Assembly: GCA_016184105.1 (NCBI GenBank)
Contig: JACPDI010000014.1
Coordinates: 1 to 64,000, forward strand
DNA: 64,000 nucleotides
Origin: Acidobacteriota bacterium
GTDB lineage: Bacteria > Acidobacteriota > Vicinamibacteria > Vicinamibacterales > 2-12-FULL-66-21
Direction of reading: 5' to 3'
The position numbers and the translations under genes were made by a program. Shown here piece after piece: positions 7,968-16,793 of the stretch. The notes under the pieces are model-generated. The model saw only the letters and a program-made list of their open reading frames with translations. It did not search any database and was not told where the DNA came from. Position 1 is the stretch's first letter. Every line of letters begins with the position of its first letter.

Positions 7968-8875
7968 CGCGAAGCACTTGGACCGGATGCGGGACCGCGC
8001 TCGTGACGCCCTTCAGGCAGGACGGAACGCTCGACGAGCCGGCGATTCGACGGCTCGCGCGCCGCCAGGTGGACGCGGGCATACACTTCCTCGTCCCGTG
8101 CGGGACAACCGGTGAAAGCCCGACGCTCTCTGAAGACGAGCGCGTGCGGATCGTCGAGATTGTCGTCGACGAAGTGGCCGGCCGGGTGCCGATCCTGGCC
8201 GGGGCGGGTGGATACGATACGCGGGAAGTCATCCACACGGCCCGCCGGATGAAGCAGGCCGGCGCCTCAGGCATCCTTTCGGTCACCCCCTACTACAACA
8301 AACCCACTCCCGAAGGCCTCGTGCAACACTACAGCGCGATTGCCGGCGAGGCCGGCCTTCCGATCGTCGTGTACAACGTCCCCGGACGCACCGGCTGCAA
8401 CGTCGACGCGGCCACGCTGCTGAAGCTGAGCGCGATCCCGGGCATCGTCGGGGTCAAGGAGGCGTCGGGCCAGATCGCCCAGATCTGCGAGGTCTGCCAC
8501 GCCGTGCCGCGAGACTTCATCGTCTTGTCGGGCGACGATGCGCTGACCCTGCCGGTGATGGCGGTGGGCGGGCGCGGGGTGATCTCGGTGGCGTCGAACG
8601 AAGTGCCCGCCGCGATGGTGCGGCTGGTCGAACTGGCCGAGCAGAATGACTTCGCCGCCGCGCGGGGGATTCACGCGCGGCTGCTGCCTTTGATGACGGC
8701 GAACTTCGTGGAGTCCAATCCCATCCCGGTGAAGGCGGCGATGGCGGCGATGGGACTCATCGAGGAAGTCTACCGCCTCCCGATGGTGCCGCCACGCGCC
8801 GAATCCCGCCGCCGCATTCTCGACGCGCTGACGCTCGTCTCCGCCAGCGAGCCGGCGGGAGCGCCCGCGCGATGA
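7964..8875 (+). CDS. dapA: 4-hydroxy-tetrahydrodipicolinate synthase
   Basis: Condenses pyruvate with aspartate semialdehyde at the lysine branch point. The 303-aa TIM barrel shows the pyruvate-binding PCGTTGESPTLSEDE, YNVPGRTGCNVD with the catalytic tyrosine, and the Schiff-base lysine in GVKEASG (Lys165). GDDALTLPVMAVGGRGVISVASNEVP completes the signature. ATGA overlaps on both sides couple it to dapB and dapD. Confidence 0.95.
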   Translation: MTRSTWTGCGTALVTPFRQDGTLDEPAIRRLARRQVDAGIHFLVPCGTTGESPTLSEDERVRIVEIVVDEVAGRVPILAGAGGYDTREVIHTARRMKQAGASGILSVTPYYNKPTPEGLVQHYSAIAGEAGLPIVVYNVPGRTGCNVDAATLLKLSAIPGIVGVKEASGQIAQICEVCHAVPRDFIVLSGDDALTLPVMAVGGRGVISVASNEVPAAMVRLVELAEQNDFAAARGIHARLLPLMTANFVESNPIPVKAAMAAMGLIEEVYRLPMVPPRAESRRRILDALTLVSASEPAGAPAR

Positions 8876-9726
8876 CCACCGTGCTGAGGGATGAAATCGA
8901 CCGGCTCACGCTGGCTTCCGAGACCGAGCCGCTCGATCCGGCACGCCTGAAAGAGACGGTCGCGCGGCTTCGCGCGGCGCTGTCGGCCGGCGAGGTTCGC
9001 GCAGCCGAGCCTGATGCCGACGCCCCGGCGGGCTGGCGCGCGAACGAGTGGGTGAAGCGCGGCATCCTCCTCGCGTTCCGCGCCGGCGAGCTGGTCGATG
9101 TGTCGGCCGACCATGGGCGCTGGCCGTTCTTCGACAAGGACACGCTGCCGCTGAAGCCGTTGACGCTGGCGTCCGGCGTGCGGGTCGTGCCCGGAGGATC
9201 GAGCGTCCGCGACGGCGCCTACCTCGGACGACGGGTGATCTGCATGCCGCCGATGTACATCAACATCGGCGCGTATGTCGGAGACGAGACGCTGGTGGAC
9301 TCGCACGCGCTGGTCGGATCGTGCGCGCAGATCGGGCGCCGCGTGCACCTGAGCGCGGGAGCGCAGATCGGCGGCGTGCTCGAACCGGTCGGGGCGCTGC
9401 CGGTCATCGTCGAGGACGAGGTGCTGGTCGGCGGCAACTGCGGCGTCTACGAGGGTGCGGTGATCAAGCGCCGCGCGGTACTTGCCGCCGGAACGGTCCT
9501 GACGGGGTCCACGCCGGTCTACGACCTGGTCAACGATCGGATCGTCCGGGGGACGCGCGGCGAGCCGCTCGTGATCCCGGAGGGAGCCGTCGTGGTGTCG
9601 GGCACGCGGCCGATCGCCTCCGGGCGCGGCGCGGAGTTGGGGCTGTCGATCTCCGCCGCGATCATCGTCAAGTACCGGGACGACCGCACCGACGCGAGGA
9701 CGGCGGTCGAGCAGGCGCTTCGGTGA
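8872..9726 (+). CDS. dapD: Tetrahydrodipicolinate N-succinyltransferase
   Basis: Transfers succinyl from succinyl-CoA to tetrahydrodipicolinate, committing this organism to the succinylase route to diaminopimelate. The 284-aa protein has a helical N-terminal domain and a left-handed beta-helix of hexapeptide repeats beginning about residue 100 (VPGGSSVRDGAYLGRRVICMPPMYINIGAYVGDETLVDSHALVGSCAQIG). The DapD signatures SAGAQIGGVLEPVGALPVIVEDEVLVGGNCGVYEG and YDLVNDRIVRGT are present. It overlaps dapA and the downstream M20 peptidase by 4 bp each. Confidence 0.94.
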   Translation: MTTVLRDEIDRLTLASETEPLDPARLKETVARLRAALSAGEVRAAEPDADAPAGWRANEWVKRGILLAFRAGELVDVSADHGRWPFFDKDTLPLKPLTLASGVRVVPGGSSVRDGAYLGRRVICMPPMYINIGAYVGDETLVDSHALVGSCAQIGRRVHLSAGAQIGGVLEPVGALPVIVEDEVLVGGNCGVYEGAVIKRRAVLAAGTVLTGSTPVYDLVNDRIVRGTRGEPLVIPEGAVVVSGTRPIASGRGAELGLSISAAIIVKYRDDRTDARTAVEQALR

Positions 9727-10724
9727 ACGTCGTCTCGTTCGCGCGGGCGCTGATCGACATCGACTCGACGACGGGATGCGAGGCGGCGGCCGGCGCGTGG
9801 CTGGCGGCGGAACTGGAGGCGCTCGGCTACCGCGTCGCCCGGCAGCCGGTGGGCGACGGCCGGTACAACGTGCTCGCGACGCTCGACGCGCCCTGCGTCG
9901 TGTTCTCGACCCACTACGACTGCGTTCCGCCGTTCTTCCCGAGCCGGCTGTCGGACGGCCGCCTGTATGGGCGCGGCGCGTGCGACGCGAAAGGGATCCT
10001 GGCCGCGCAGGTCGCGGCCGCCGAGCGGTTGCGCGCCCAGGGGGAGCGCCGGGCGGGACTGCTGTTCGTGGTCGGGGAAGAGCGCGGAAGCGACGGCGCC
10101 GCGGTGGCGAACGCGGCCGCATGCGATTCGCGGTACCTGATCAACGGCGAGCCGACCGACAGCCGGGTGGCGTCCGCCACGCGCGGCGTTCTTCGCGTGC
10201 GGCTGCGCGCCAGCGGGCGCGCCGCGCACTCCGCCGCGCCCGAAGCGGGGATCTCGGCGATCGAGAAATTGATCGACGCGCTCGTCCGCCTGCGCGCGCT
10301 GCCTCTTCCCGCCGATCCGGAGCTTGGCGCGACGTCATATTCGATCGGCCTCATCGAGGGGGGCGTGGCGCCGAACGTCATCCCGCCGCACGCCTCCGCC
10401 GAGGTGATGTTTCGAACGGTTGGCGATCACGAGGCAGTGCTGGCGGCCCTGCGCCCGATATCGGACCTGGTGGCGGTGAGTGAAGTGCTGACCGTGCCCG
10501 CGGTCAGGTTTCGGGTGCCCGCGGGCCTCGACGTCGACGCCGCGGTCTTTCCGTTCACGACGGATGTGCCGTTCCTGGATCGCTGGGGAACGCCGCTGCT
10601 CTTCGGGCCGGGATCGTTCCTGGTGGCGCACACCGCAGACGAGCACGTGGCGATCGCGGAGCTCGAGGCGGGTGTTGACGTCTACGAGCGGCTGGCGCGA
10701 TGGTGCCTCGCGAAGCTGGGCTGA
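9723..10724 (+). CDS. M20-family metallohydrolase, probable succinyl-diaminopimelate desuccinylase
   Basis: A 333-aa zinc amidohydrolase. Metal ligands are recognisable as His in FSTHYDCV, bridging Asp in GRGACDAKG, the Glu pair in VGEERGSDGA, the acidic residue in INGEPTDS and a C-terminal His in VAHTADEHV. The middle part (RLRASGRAAHSAAPEAGISAIEKL) is the dimerisation lid. The frame is open upstream inside dapD, but GTG 9723 forms a GTGA overlap with the dapD stop and gives the right N-terminus. As the last gene after dapD it most likely performs the DapE step. On motifs alone an ArgE or LysK-type deacylase cannot be excluded, and it is shorter than typical DapE (about 375 aa). Confidence 0.8.
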   Translation: MNVVSFARALIDIDSTTGCEAAAGAWLAAELEALGYRVARQPVGDGRYNVLATLDAPCVVFSTHYDCVPPFFPSRLSDGRLYGRGACDAKGILAAQVAAAERLRAQGERRAGLLFVVGEERGSDGAAVANAAACDSRYLINGEPTDSRVASATRGVLRVRLRASGRAAHSAAPEAGISAIEKLIDALVRLRALPLPADPELGATSYSIGLIEGGVAPNVIPPHASAEVMFRTVGDHEAVLAALRPISDLVAVSEVLTVPAVRFRVPAGLDVDAAVFPFTTDVPFLDRWGTPLLFGPGSFLVAHTADEHVAIAELEAGVDVYERLARWCLAKLG

Positions 10725-10741
10725 GGTTCGCCCCCGCACGC

Positions 10742-12349
10742 TCACGCGCCCGCGCTCCCGAAGCGCTCGCGCAACACGGATTTCTGCATCTTCCCCGTGG
10801 ACGTCTTCGGGATCTCCGTGACGATCTCGAACGCGTCGGGCAGGGCCCAGGACACGAAGTGCGGCGCGAGGAACGCGCGCAGCTCCTCCGGCGTCGCGCT
10901 CGCGCCGGGCCGGAACACGACGACGGCAAGCGGGCGCTCCCCCCATTTCGCGTCGGGCATCGCGATCACCGCCGCCTCGGCGACCGCCGGATGCCCGGCG
11001 AGCGCGTTCTCGATCGCCAGCGAGCTGATCCACTCCCCTCCCGACTTGATGACGTCCTTGATGCGGTCGCGGATCTCGACCGTGCCGCGCGGGCCAATCG
11101 TCACCAGGTCACCGGTCCGGAACCAGCCGTCAGCGGTGAAGCGATCGGTCGAGTCGTCGCCGTAGTACGCGCTCGCCACCCAGGGCCCGCGCACCTCCAG
11201 CTCGCCCATCGTCTTTCCGTCCCACGGCACGTCCGAGTCCGCAACGCGCGCGCGAATCTCCACGAACGGAGCGGGCTGCCCCTGCGTGCAGCGATAGCGG
11301 TACCGCTCTTCGATCGGGGCGCTCGCCAGATCTGACGGCAGCTCGGCGACGGTGCCGAGCGGCGTCGTCTCCGTCATGCCCCACGCGTGGAGCACGCGCA
11401 GGTGGTGCCGCTCCTGGAATCCGCGCAGGATCGCCGGCGGGACCGCGGCGCCCCCCACGAGCATGGTGCGCATGCTCGAGAGGTCGTAGACCCCGGGCTT
11501 CGCATCGAGCGCCTGCAGGATGCCCGCCCAGATCGACGGCACGCCCGCCGTCACGGTGACCCGCTCGGCCGACATCAGCTCGAGCAGGCTCGTGGGATCG
11601 AGATAAGGACCGGGAAACACCTGCGCCGCGCCCGCCATCGCGGCGGTGAACGGCAGCCCCCACGCGTTGACGTGAAACATCGGGACGACGGGGAGCGCGA
11701 CGTCGTCTTCGCGAAGGCCCATCGCGCAGCTCAACCCGGAAGCGAGCGAGTGGAGCACGATCGCGCGGTGCGAATACAGCACTCCCTTGGGCCGCCCCGT
11801 CGTGCCGCTCGTGTAGCACATGGCGGCGGCCTCCCGTTCGTCAATCTCGGGCTCGGTGAACGCGGCGCTGCCCGTGTCGAGCAGCGATTCGTAATCGAGC
11901 ATGCCCGCCGGCGCCGGCTGGCCGTCCCCCATTACGATCAGCTTGGCGTCGGGCACGGCGGAACGAAAGCGCTCGAGGAGCGGGAGCAGCGTGGCGTCCA
12001 CGAGGATGGCGCGATCCCCCGCGTGCGTCGCGATGTAGCCGAGATCGTCTGGATGCAGCCGGAGGTTCAACGTGTGCAGCACCGCTCCGGCGAGCGGGAT
12101 TCCGAAATACGCTTCGAGGTGGCGGGAGTGGCTCCACGCGAGGGTTGCGACGCGATCTCCCGGGCGGATGCCGAGCGCCCGGAGCGCCGCCGCGAGCCGC
12201 CGGGCCCGCGACCCGATCTCCGCGTAGGTGGAGCGGTGGATCGACTTGTCCGCCCGCCGGCTGACGACAGGCTTGTGCGGAAAGAGTGTTTCGGCACGCC
12301 GGAGAATGGCTGACAGCGTGAGCGGGAAGTCCATCATCAGACCGTGCAT
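10742..12349 (-). CDS. AMP-dependent acyl-CoA synthetase (medium/long-chain fatty acid type)
   Basis: A 535-aa ANL-superfamily ligase activating a carboxylic acid to acyl-AMP and then acyl-CoA. Motifs in order are the P-loop-like CYTSGTTGRPKGVLYSH, VVPMFHVNAWGLPFTA, the HAWGMTETTPLGT A5 motif, the DGWFRTGDLVTIGPRGTVEIRDRIKDVIKSGGEWIS hinge and the C-terminal catalytic lysine in PKTSTGKMQKSVLRER. Overall arrangement resembles AlkK/FadD-like medium-chain enzymes. Start at 12349, with ATG 12337 as alternative. It converges on the dap operon and is divergent from the TonB-dependent receptor. It stands alone, with no beta-oxidation genes nearby. Confidence 0.88.
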   Translation of the reverse strand: MHGLMMDFPLTLSAILRRAETLFPHKPVVSRRADKSIHRSTYAEIGSRARRLAAALRALGIRPGDRVATLAWSHSRHLEAYFGIPLAGAVLHTLNLRLHPDDLGYIATHAGDRAILVDATLLPLLERFRSAVPDAKLIVMGDGQPAPAGMLDYESLLDTGSAAFTEPEIDEREAAAMCYTSGTTGRPKGVLYSHRAIVLHSLASGLSCAMGLREDDVALPVVPMFHVNAWGLPFTAAMAGAAQVFPGPYLDPTSLLELMSAERVTVTAGVPSIWAGILQALDAKPGVYDLSSMRTMLVGGAAVPPAILRGFQERHHLRVLHAWGMTETTPLGTVAELPSDLASAPIEERYRYRCTQGQPAPFVEIRARVADSDVPWDGKTMGELEVRGPWVASAYYGDDSTDRFTADGWFRTGDLVTIGPRGTVEIRDRIKDVIKSGGEWISSLAIENALAGHPAVAEAAVIAMPDAKWGERPLAVVVFRPGASATPEELRAFLAPHFVSWALPDAFEIVTEIPKTSTGKMQKSVLRERFGSAGA

Positions 12350-12388
12350 GGCGCTCTCCTACGGAGGGAGATTCTACCGGCAGACGGC

Positions 12389-12417
12389 TTGCCGCCGTAT
12401 GGCGAATCTGGTCTAAT
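12389..12417 (+). promoter_or_regulatory. Predicted sigma70 promoter of the TonB-dependent receptor
   Basis: TTGCCG at 12389-12394, a 17-bp spacer, and TCTAAT at 12412-12417, about 42 bp before the GTG start at 12459, which has GGAGG eight bases upstream. Pattern match only. Confidence 0.4.
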
Positions 12418-12458
12418 GCGCTCACCCAGCGGCCGGTCCTCTTCATGGAGGCGTACAC

Positions 12459-15400
12459 GTGCTCATCAGGCGCAGCTTCGGATTGACGCTCCTGCCCATC
12501 ATCGTGGCGCTCGCTGCCACCACGCTGTCCGCGGCCGCACAGAGCCGCGCGACGACCGCGGATCTCAGCGGCATCGTGCTCGATCAATCGAAAGCGGTCC
12601 TGCCCGGCGCGACGGTGGTCGTCACCAACATCGCGACGGGGGTCGAACGCACGACGGAAACGGGGGGGGACGGCCGCTTCATCGTGCCCGCCCTCCCGCC
12701 CGGCTCCTACTCGATCCGCGTCAGCCTGCAGGGTTTTGCCACGCAGGCCATGCCGCGCCTCGATCTGGCGCTCGGCCAGGAAGCGGAGGTGAGCTTCGTG
12801 CTGTCGATTGCCGGCGCGGCCGAGCTCGTCACCGTCACGGCTGAGGCCGGGATGGCCGACGTGCAGCAGACGGCGGTTGCCACGGTGGTCTCGCAGCAGC
12901 AGATCGAGGCACTCCCCATCAACGGCCGGAATTTCATGACGTTCTCGATCCTGACGCCCGGCGTCACGACCGACCGGACGCCGCAGCAGGGAGCCTCCGC
13001 CACCTCGGGGCTGACGTTTGCGGGCCAGCGCGCGCGGTCGAACAACATCACGGTTGACGGGCTCGACAACAACGACGCGACGCTCGGCTCCGTGCGGGCG
13101 ACGTTCAGCCAGGAAGCGGTGCAGGAGTTCCAGGTCATCACCAACTCCTACTCGGCGGAGTTCGGCAAGGCGTCGGGCGGCGTCGTGAACATCGTGACGC
13201 GGAGCGGCAGCAACGATCTCCGGGGAAACGCGTTCTATTACTTCCGCGACGAGTCGCTCAACGCCAAGGAGCACTTCGAAAAGAAGAACCCGGCGGGCGA
13301 TCGGATCGACCGGAAGAAGGCGCCGTTCAGCCAGCAGCAGTTCGGCGGCACGCTGGGAGGCCCGATCCGGCGGAACCAGTCGTTCTTCTTCCTCTCGGCC
13401 GAACGCCTCGACACGCAGGCGAACAACTTCGTCAACATCGACGACAAGACGCCGGTCACCGTCTTCGGACAGAACGTCGGCACCGCCGTCGACATCCTGC
13501 GGCGCGCGGGCTTTCCGGTCGAAGTCGGCAACGTCCCGTACGACGTCGAGTCGTCGCAGATCCTCGCGAAGGTGGACACCAACGTCACCGCGAACCACGC
13601 CGTGGCGGTGCGCCTCAACTGGGCCGACCTGTTGAACGAGAACATCGAGCCGTGGGGCAGATTGCGCGGAGCCGCGGCGCGTACCTGGACAGCCGCGACC
13701 TCATGGCGGCGGTGTCCCTGACCTCGGTGTTCTCCTCCGCCTTCGTCAACGAGCTGCGGTTCCAGGTCGCCAACCGCGATCAGAAGATCAACTCGCTCGA
13801 TCCCACCTGCACGGGCGGGTGCGACCAGGAAAACGAAGGGGGACCGACGCTGGAAATCGGCGCGATCGGCGTCGGCCGCCACCGGTTCACGCCGCAGCCG
13901 CGCGAGAACCGCCGCTACCAGGTCGTGGAGACGTTCAGCGCCGCGGCCGGCGCGCACCACCTGAAAGCCGGCCTCGACTTTTCGTACATCGATCACATCT
14001 CGCAGGCGCTGCCGCTGCACTTCGGCGGCCGGTATATCTTCGCGCCGCTCCCCGCCATTCCGGCGCTGGGGCTGCCCGCGCCGATCAGCGCGATCCAGGC
14101 GGTCGCGCTCGGCCTTCCCGCCGCGTACGTGCAGGGATACGGCAACGCGTCGGTGCCGTACGGATACAAGGATGTCTCCCTGTTCCTGCAGGACGACTGG
14201 CGGATGGCGGACACCGTGACGCTGAAGGCCGGCGTGCGCTACCAGAACCAGTTCTGGGAGAAGACCACCCGCGTCGTGAACGGCCTGGCGCCGCACGGCT
14301 GGCCGAAGGACAACAACAACATCGCGCCCCGCCTGGCGATCGCGTGGGACGTGACAGGCGACAAGAAGACGTCCGTGCAGGCGTCGTACGGGATCTTCTT
14401 CGACAATCACATCACCGCGATCTGGGGCATCACCGAAGGCATCAGCGGAACGGCGGAGCAGGTGCGCACGCTCGCGGTCCGCATCCCGCAGTCGGTGCTC
14501 GCCTGGCGCGCGCCAGGGCGCCGGCTGCCGGAGCCGACCACTCCGTTTCCCAGCCTGGTGCTGTCGATCGATCCCGGGATGAAGACGCCGTACGCCCACC
14601 ACGCGTCGGCGGGGATCGAACGCGAGCTGGGGACGGACATGGCCATGTCCGCGCATTTCGTGTACGCGCGCGGCCTCGATCAGCTCGGCACGATTGACTA
14701 CAACCCCGTCACGAACCCGCTGACCCAGGGACGGCCGCTCGACGTCGGCGGCAGACCCGGAACATCGGCGTCGGTGCTGCAGTACACGACGTGGGGCGAG
14801 ACCTGGTACAAGGGGCTCGCGCTGTCGGTGCGAAAGCGTTTCAACGGGCGGCATCAATTCCTCGCCTCCTACACGCTGTCGAAGGCGGAGGACACATCGG
14901 CGGACTACCAGAGCTTCTTCATCCCGCAGGACAACGGGTTCGGGCGCAACCCGAACGATCCCGACGGGCTGCCGATTGGATTCACGCCGTCGGCGGAACG
15001 CGGCCCCTCGCTGCAGGATCAGCGGCACCGGTTCGTGTTCAGCGGCGCGTACGTGCTGCCGTGGAACGTCACGGTGTCCAGCATCGTGACGCTGGCGTCC
15101 GGGCGCCCCTACAACATCCTCGCCGGCGCGGATCTGAATGGCGACGGCAACGGCGGCGCGACGGCGCCGGACCGGCCGAGGACGGACCCGGCCAACCCCG
15201 CCACGTCGATCGGGCGGAACGCGGGCGTGCTGCCGAATCAATACACGGTGGACGCGCGCGTGGCGAAGCGGTTTGGCATCCGCAACGCGGCGACGATCGA
15301 CGTGATGCTCGAAGCGTTCAACCTGTTCAACACGACCACCTACACGAACGTCGATAATATCTTCGGTACGCGTGCGTACCCCGGCAGCCCGCTGCCCACC

Positions 15401-15466
15401 TTCGGCCAGTTCACGGAAGCCGCCCCGCCATTCCAGGCACAGCTCGCCGTGAAAATCGGTTTCTAG
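12459..15466 (+). pseudogene. Oar-like TonB-dependent receptor, interrupted by a single frameshift
   Basis: Outer-membrane receptor/porin with an N-terminal signal peptide (to about residue 30), a carboxypeptidase-regulatory beta-sandwich (LSGIVLDQSKAVLPGATVVVTNI) and a plug domain (QQQIEALPINGRNFMTF, TVDGLDNNDATLGS, SGGVVNIVTRSGSN). A long beta-barrel follows, ending in aromatic FQAQLAVKIGF. The first frame runs 12459-13721 but leaves homology after IEPWG; the barrel continues in the next frame from about 13652 (QIARSRGAYLDSRD). Restoring one G in the four-G run at 13654-13657 gives one continuous protein of about 1002 aa with no other lesion. That suggests a one-base deletion, either a sequencing or assembly slip or a very recent mutation. 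GTG start with a good Shine-Dalgarno. Confidence 0.85.
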
Positions 15467-15477
15467 TCGATCGCACA

Positions 15478-15504
15478 GGGGGCGGACCTGAAAGGTCCGC
15501 CCCC
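15478..15504 (+). terminator. Terminator-like hairpin after the TonB-dependent receptor
   Basis: A perfect 12-bp GC-rich stem (15478-15489 with 15493-15504) closed by a GAA loop, 11 bp after the receptor stop. No T run follows, so it is either a Rho-independent terminator lacking the U tract or an mRNA 3'-end stabiliser. Confidence 0.55.
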
Positions 15505-15660
15505 GCAACCGCAGCCGCTCCTCCGACGCGATCCGTGCTACTCTGACTGCAGCTTTCCTGAAGCCTTCCTGCCTGTCCTGCTGGTAGCCAGACTCACTAA
15601 AGCGAGAGCGGCATCCGTTGGCCGGCTCGGCAGCTCTTTCAAGCAGGCGGAAGGAATCCC

Positions 15661-15816
15661 ATGCTCACCGCGTTTTCACTGACGGGCTTCGTGTGGGTGC
15701 TGGCGACCCTGGCGGCCATCGCTATCGTGACGCTTCTTGCCGCGCGCAACGCGCGTCCGGCCAGTTCGATCGCCCTGGTGCTGTACGAAACGGAGCACCC
15801 GGAGCGGACGCGATGA
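15661..15816 (+). CDS. Small single-span membrane protein
   Basis: A 51-aa protein beginning MLTAFSLTGF, with a strongly hydrophobic span covering about residues 6-27 and a polar, charged C-terminus (YETEHPERTR). It has a clear Shine-Dalgarno (GGAAGGA) upstream, and its stop overlaps the next ATG (ATGA), which argues that this short ORF is real. No family is recognised. It heads a three-gene unit with a 95-aa alpha-helical protein and a zinc-ribbon protein, so a small membrane complex or regulator is conceivable, but this is inference. Confidence 0.6.
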   Translation: MLTAFSLTGFVWVLATLAAIAIVTLLAARNARPASSIALVLYETEHPERTR

Positions 15817-16100
15817 GCAGGAGGCACGGCGGACCGGCACGCCCTGCGGCCGGACACGCCGACCTGCTCGACCCCTACCGCCACCTGGCGTTTCGAGTCA
15901 TCGCGCAGGCGTGGCGCGACCTGTTCACGAGTGGCGCGGCCTCCTCGGAACGCGAGAGCGCGCGCGCATTCCTGAGCGGCGCCGGCCTGCTGGCGCACTG
16001 GTGCGAACTGGCCGACATGGACGCGGGCGCCGTGCGCTCCCGCGTCCACATGCACATCGCGAGGGGGCGGAGCGCCGCCGTCGCGGGAAAGGGGCGCTGA
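15813..16100 (+). CDS. Small hypothetical protein, second gene of a three-gene unit
   Basis: A 95-aa protein starting MSRRHGGPARPAAGHADLL. The frame is open further upstream, but the ATG at 15813 overlaps the previous stop by 4 bp and is the plausible start. The centre (LDPYRHLAFRVIAQAWRDLF) and the following SERESARAFLSGAGLLAHWCELADMDAGAVRSRV look amphipathic-helical and may bind DNA or protein, but no known motif is evident. It contains one cysteine. The zinc-ribbon gene begins 2 bp after its stop, so the three are likely co-expressed. Confidence 0.6.
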   Translation: MSRRHGGPARPAAGHADLLDPYRHLAFRVIAQAWRDLFTSGAASSERESARAFLSGAGLLAHWCELADMDAGAVRSRVHMHIARGRSAAVAGKGR

Positions 16101-16101
16101 C

Positions 16102-16302
16102 ATGCGCACACGGCTTCCGCAGACGACGGAAGGACTCCCCATCGCGCCGCCGGAGGCGTGTCCGTTCTGCCGTTCGAAGACACTGACGACCACGAGCCGG
16201 ACGATCACGTCCGCCACGTACTGGCGCTGCACGAGCTGCGGCGAGATCTGGAACGCGTCGCGACTGGAATCCGGCAGCCGCGGCTGGCAGCGCTACCGCT
16301 GA
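16102..16302 (+). CDS. Small zinc-ribbon protein
   Basis: A 66-aa protein with a classical four-cysteine zinc ribbon: CPFC near residue 20 and CTSC near residue 46, separated by a beta-rich stretch ending SATYWRC. WNASRL follows the second knuckle. It probably binds one Zn2+ and contacts nucleic acid or a partner protein. No catalytic region is present. It is the last gene of the small unit, and its stop lies 7 bp from the convergent DoxX gene. Confidence 0.7.
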   Translation: MRTRLPQTTEGLPIAPPEACPFCRSKTLTTTSRTITSATYWRCTSCGEIWNASRLESGSRGWQRYR

Positions 16303-16309
16303 GGCGTGC

Positions 16310-16696
16310 TCACGATTTCCTTCGAAACACGCGATCCGCGCTGAGCATGCCGGCGCCGCGCGTGGCGATGAAGAGGAACGCGAAGCAGTACAGCACCGCC
16401 AACTCCCCCTGGTTCACAATCGGCCACACGCCTTTCGGGGCGTGCGCCATGAAGTACGCGGCGGCCATTTCGCCGCTCGCGACCAACGCGGCCGCCGTCG
16501 TAAACAGGCCGACCATCACCAGCAGCCCCCCCGCCAGCTCAATCACACCGGCCACCCAGAACAGGGATCCCATCGGCACCACCTGCCCGCCGTAGAGGCC
16601 GAACAGCTTCTGCAGCCCGTGAAACAGAAACAGCAGGCCCGTGACGATGCGAAACGCGGCGTAGGCATACCCTTCGAGGCTCATTCGTGCTGCCAT
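16310..16696 (-). CDS. DoxX-family membrane protein
   Basis: A 128-aa, four-helix inner-membrane protein. RIVTGLLFLFHGLQKLFG is the DoxX N-terminal signature, followed by hydrophobic spans around VAGVIELAGGLLVMVGLF, TTAAALVASGEMAAAYFMAH and ELAVLYCFAFLFIATRG. The frame is open far upstream, but ATG 16696 has GGAGG eight bases before it and gives the family's normal length. ATG 16684 is an alternative. Family members are tied to thiol or quinone redox balance; here there are no informative neighbours. Confidence 0.85.
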   Translation of the reverse strand: MAARMSLEGYAYAAFRIVTGLLFLFHGLQKLFGLYGGQVVPMGSLFWVAGVIELAGGLLVMVGLFTTAAALVASGEMAAAYFMAHAPKGVWPIVNQGELAVLYCFAFLFIATRGAGMLSADRVFRRKS

Positions 16697-16718
16697 GCGT
16701 GCTCCTCCTGCGCGGCAA

Positions 16719-16749
16719 TTGTATCCGCTCCGGGGATCACGACTATAAT
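16719..16749 (+). promoter_or_regulatory. Candidate promoter of the subtilase gene
   Basis: A perfect TATAAT at 16744-16749 lies 44 bp before the ATG. The best -35 is TTGTAT at 16719-16724, giving a long 19-bp spacer, so the -35 assignment is weak. Confidence 0.4.
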
Positions 16750-16793
16750 GCCTTTCCCCGCGGGCCCACGGCCGTACTGGCAGGAAGGACGAT

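Noticed and set aside
15505-15660. c-di-GMP (GEMM) or fluoride riboswitch before the small-protein operon
   Set aside because: A few matching bases (AAAGC, GGCC) but not the conserved core of either class. Left as an unassigned leader.
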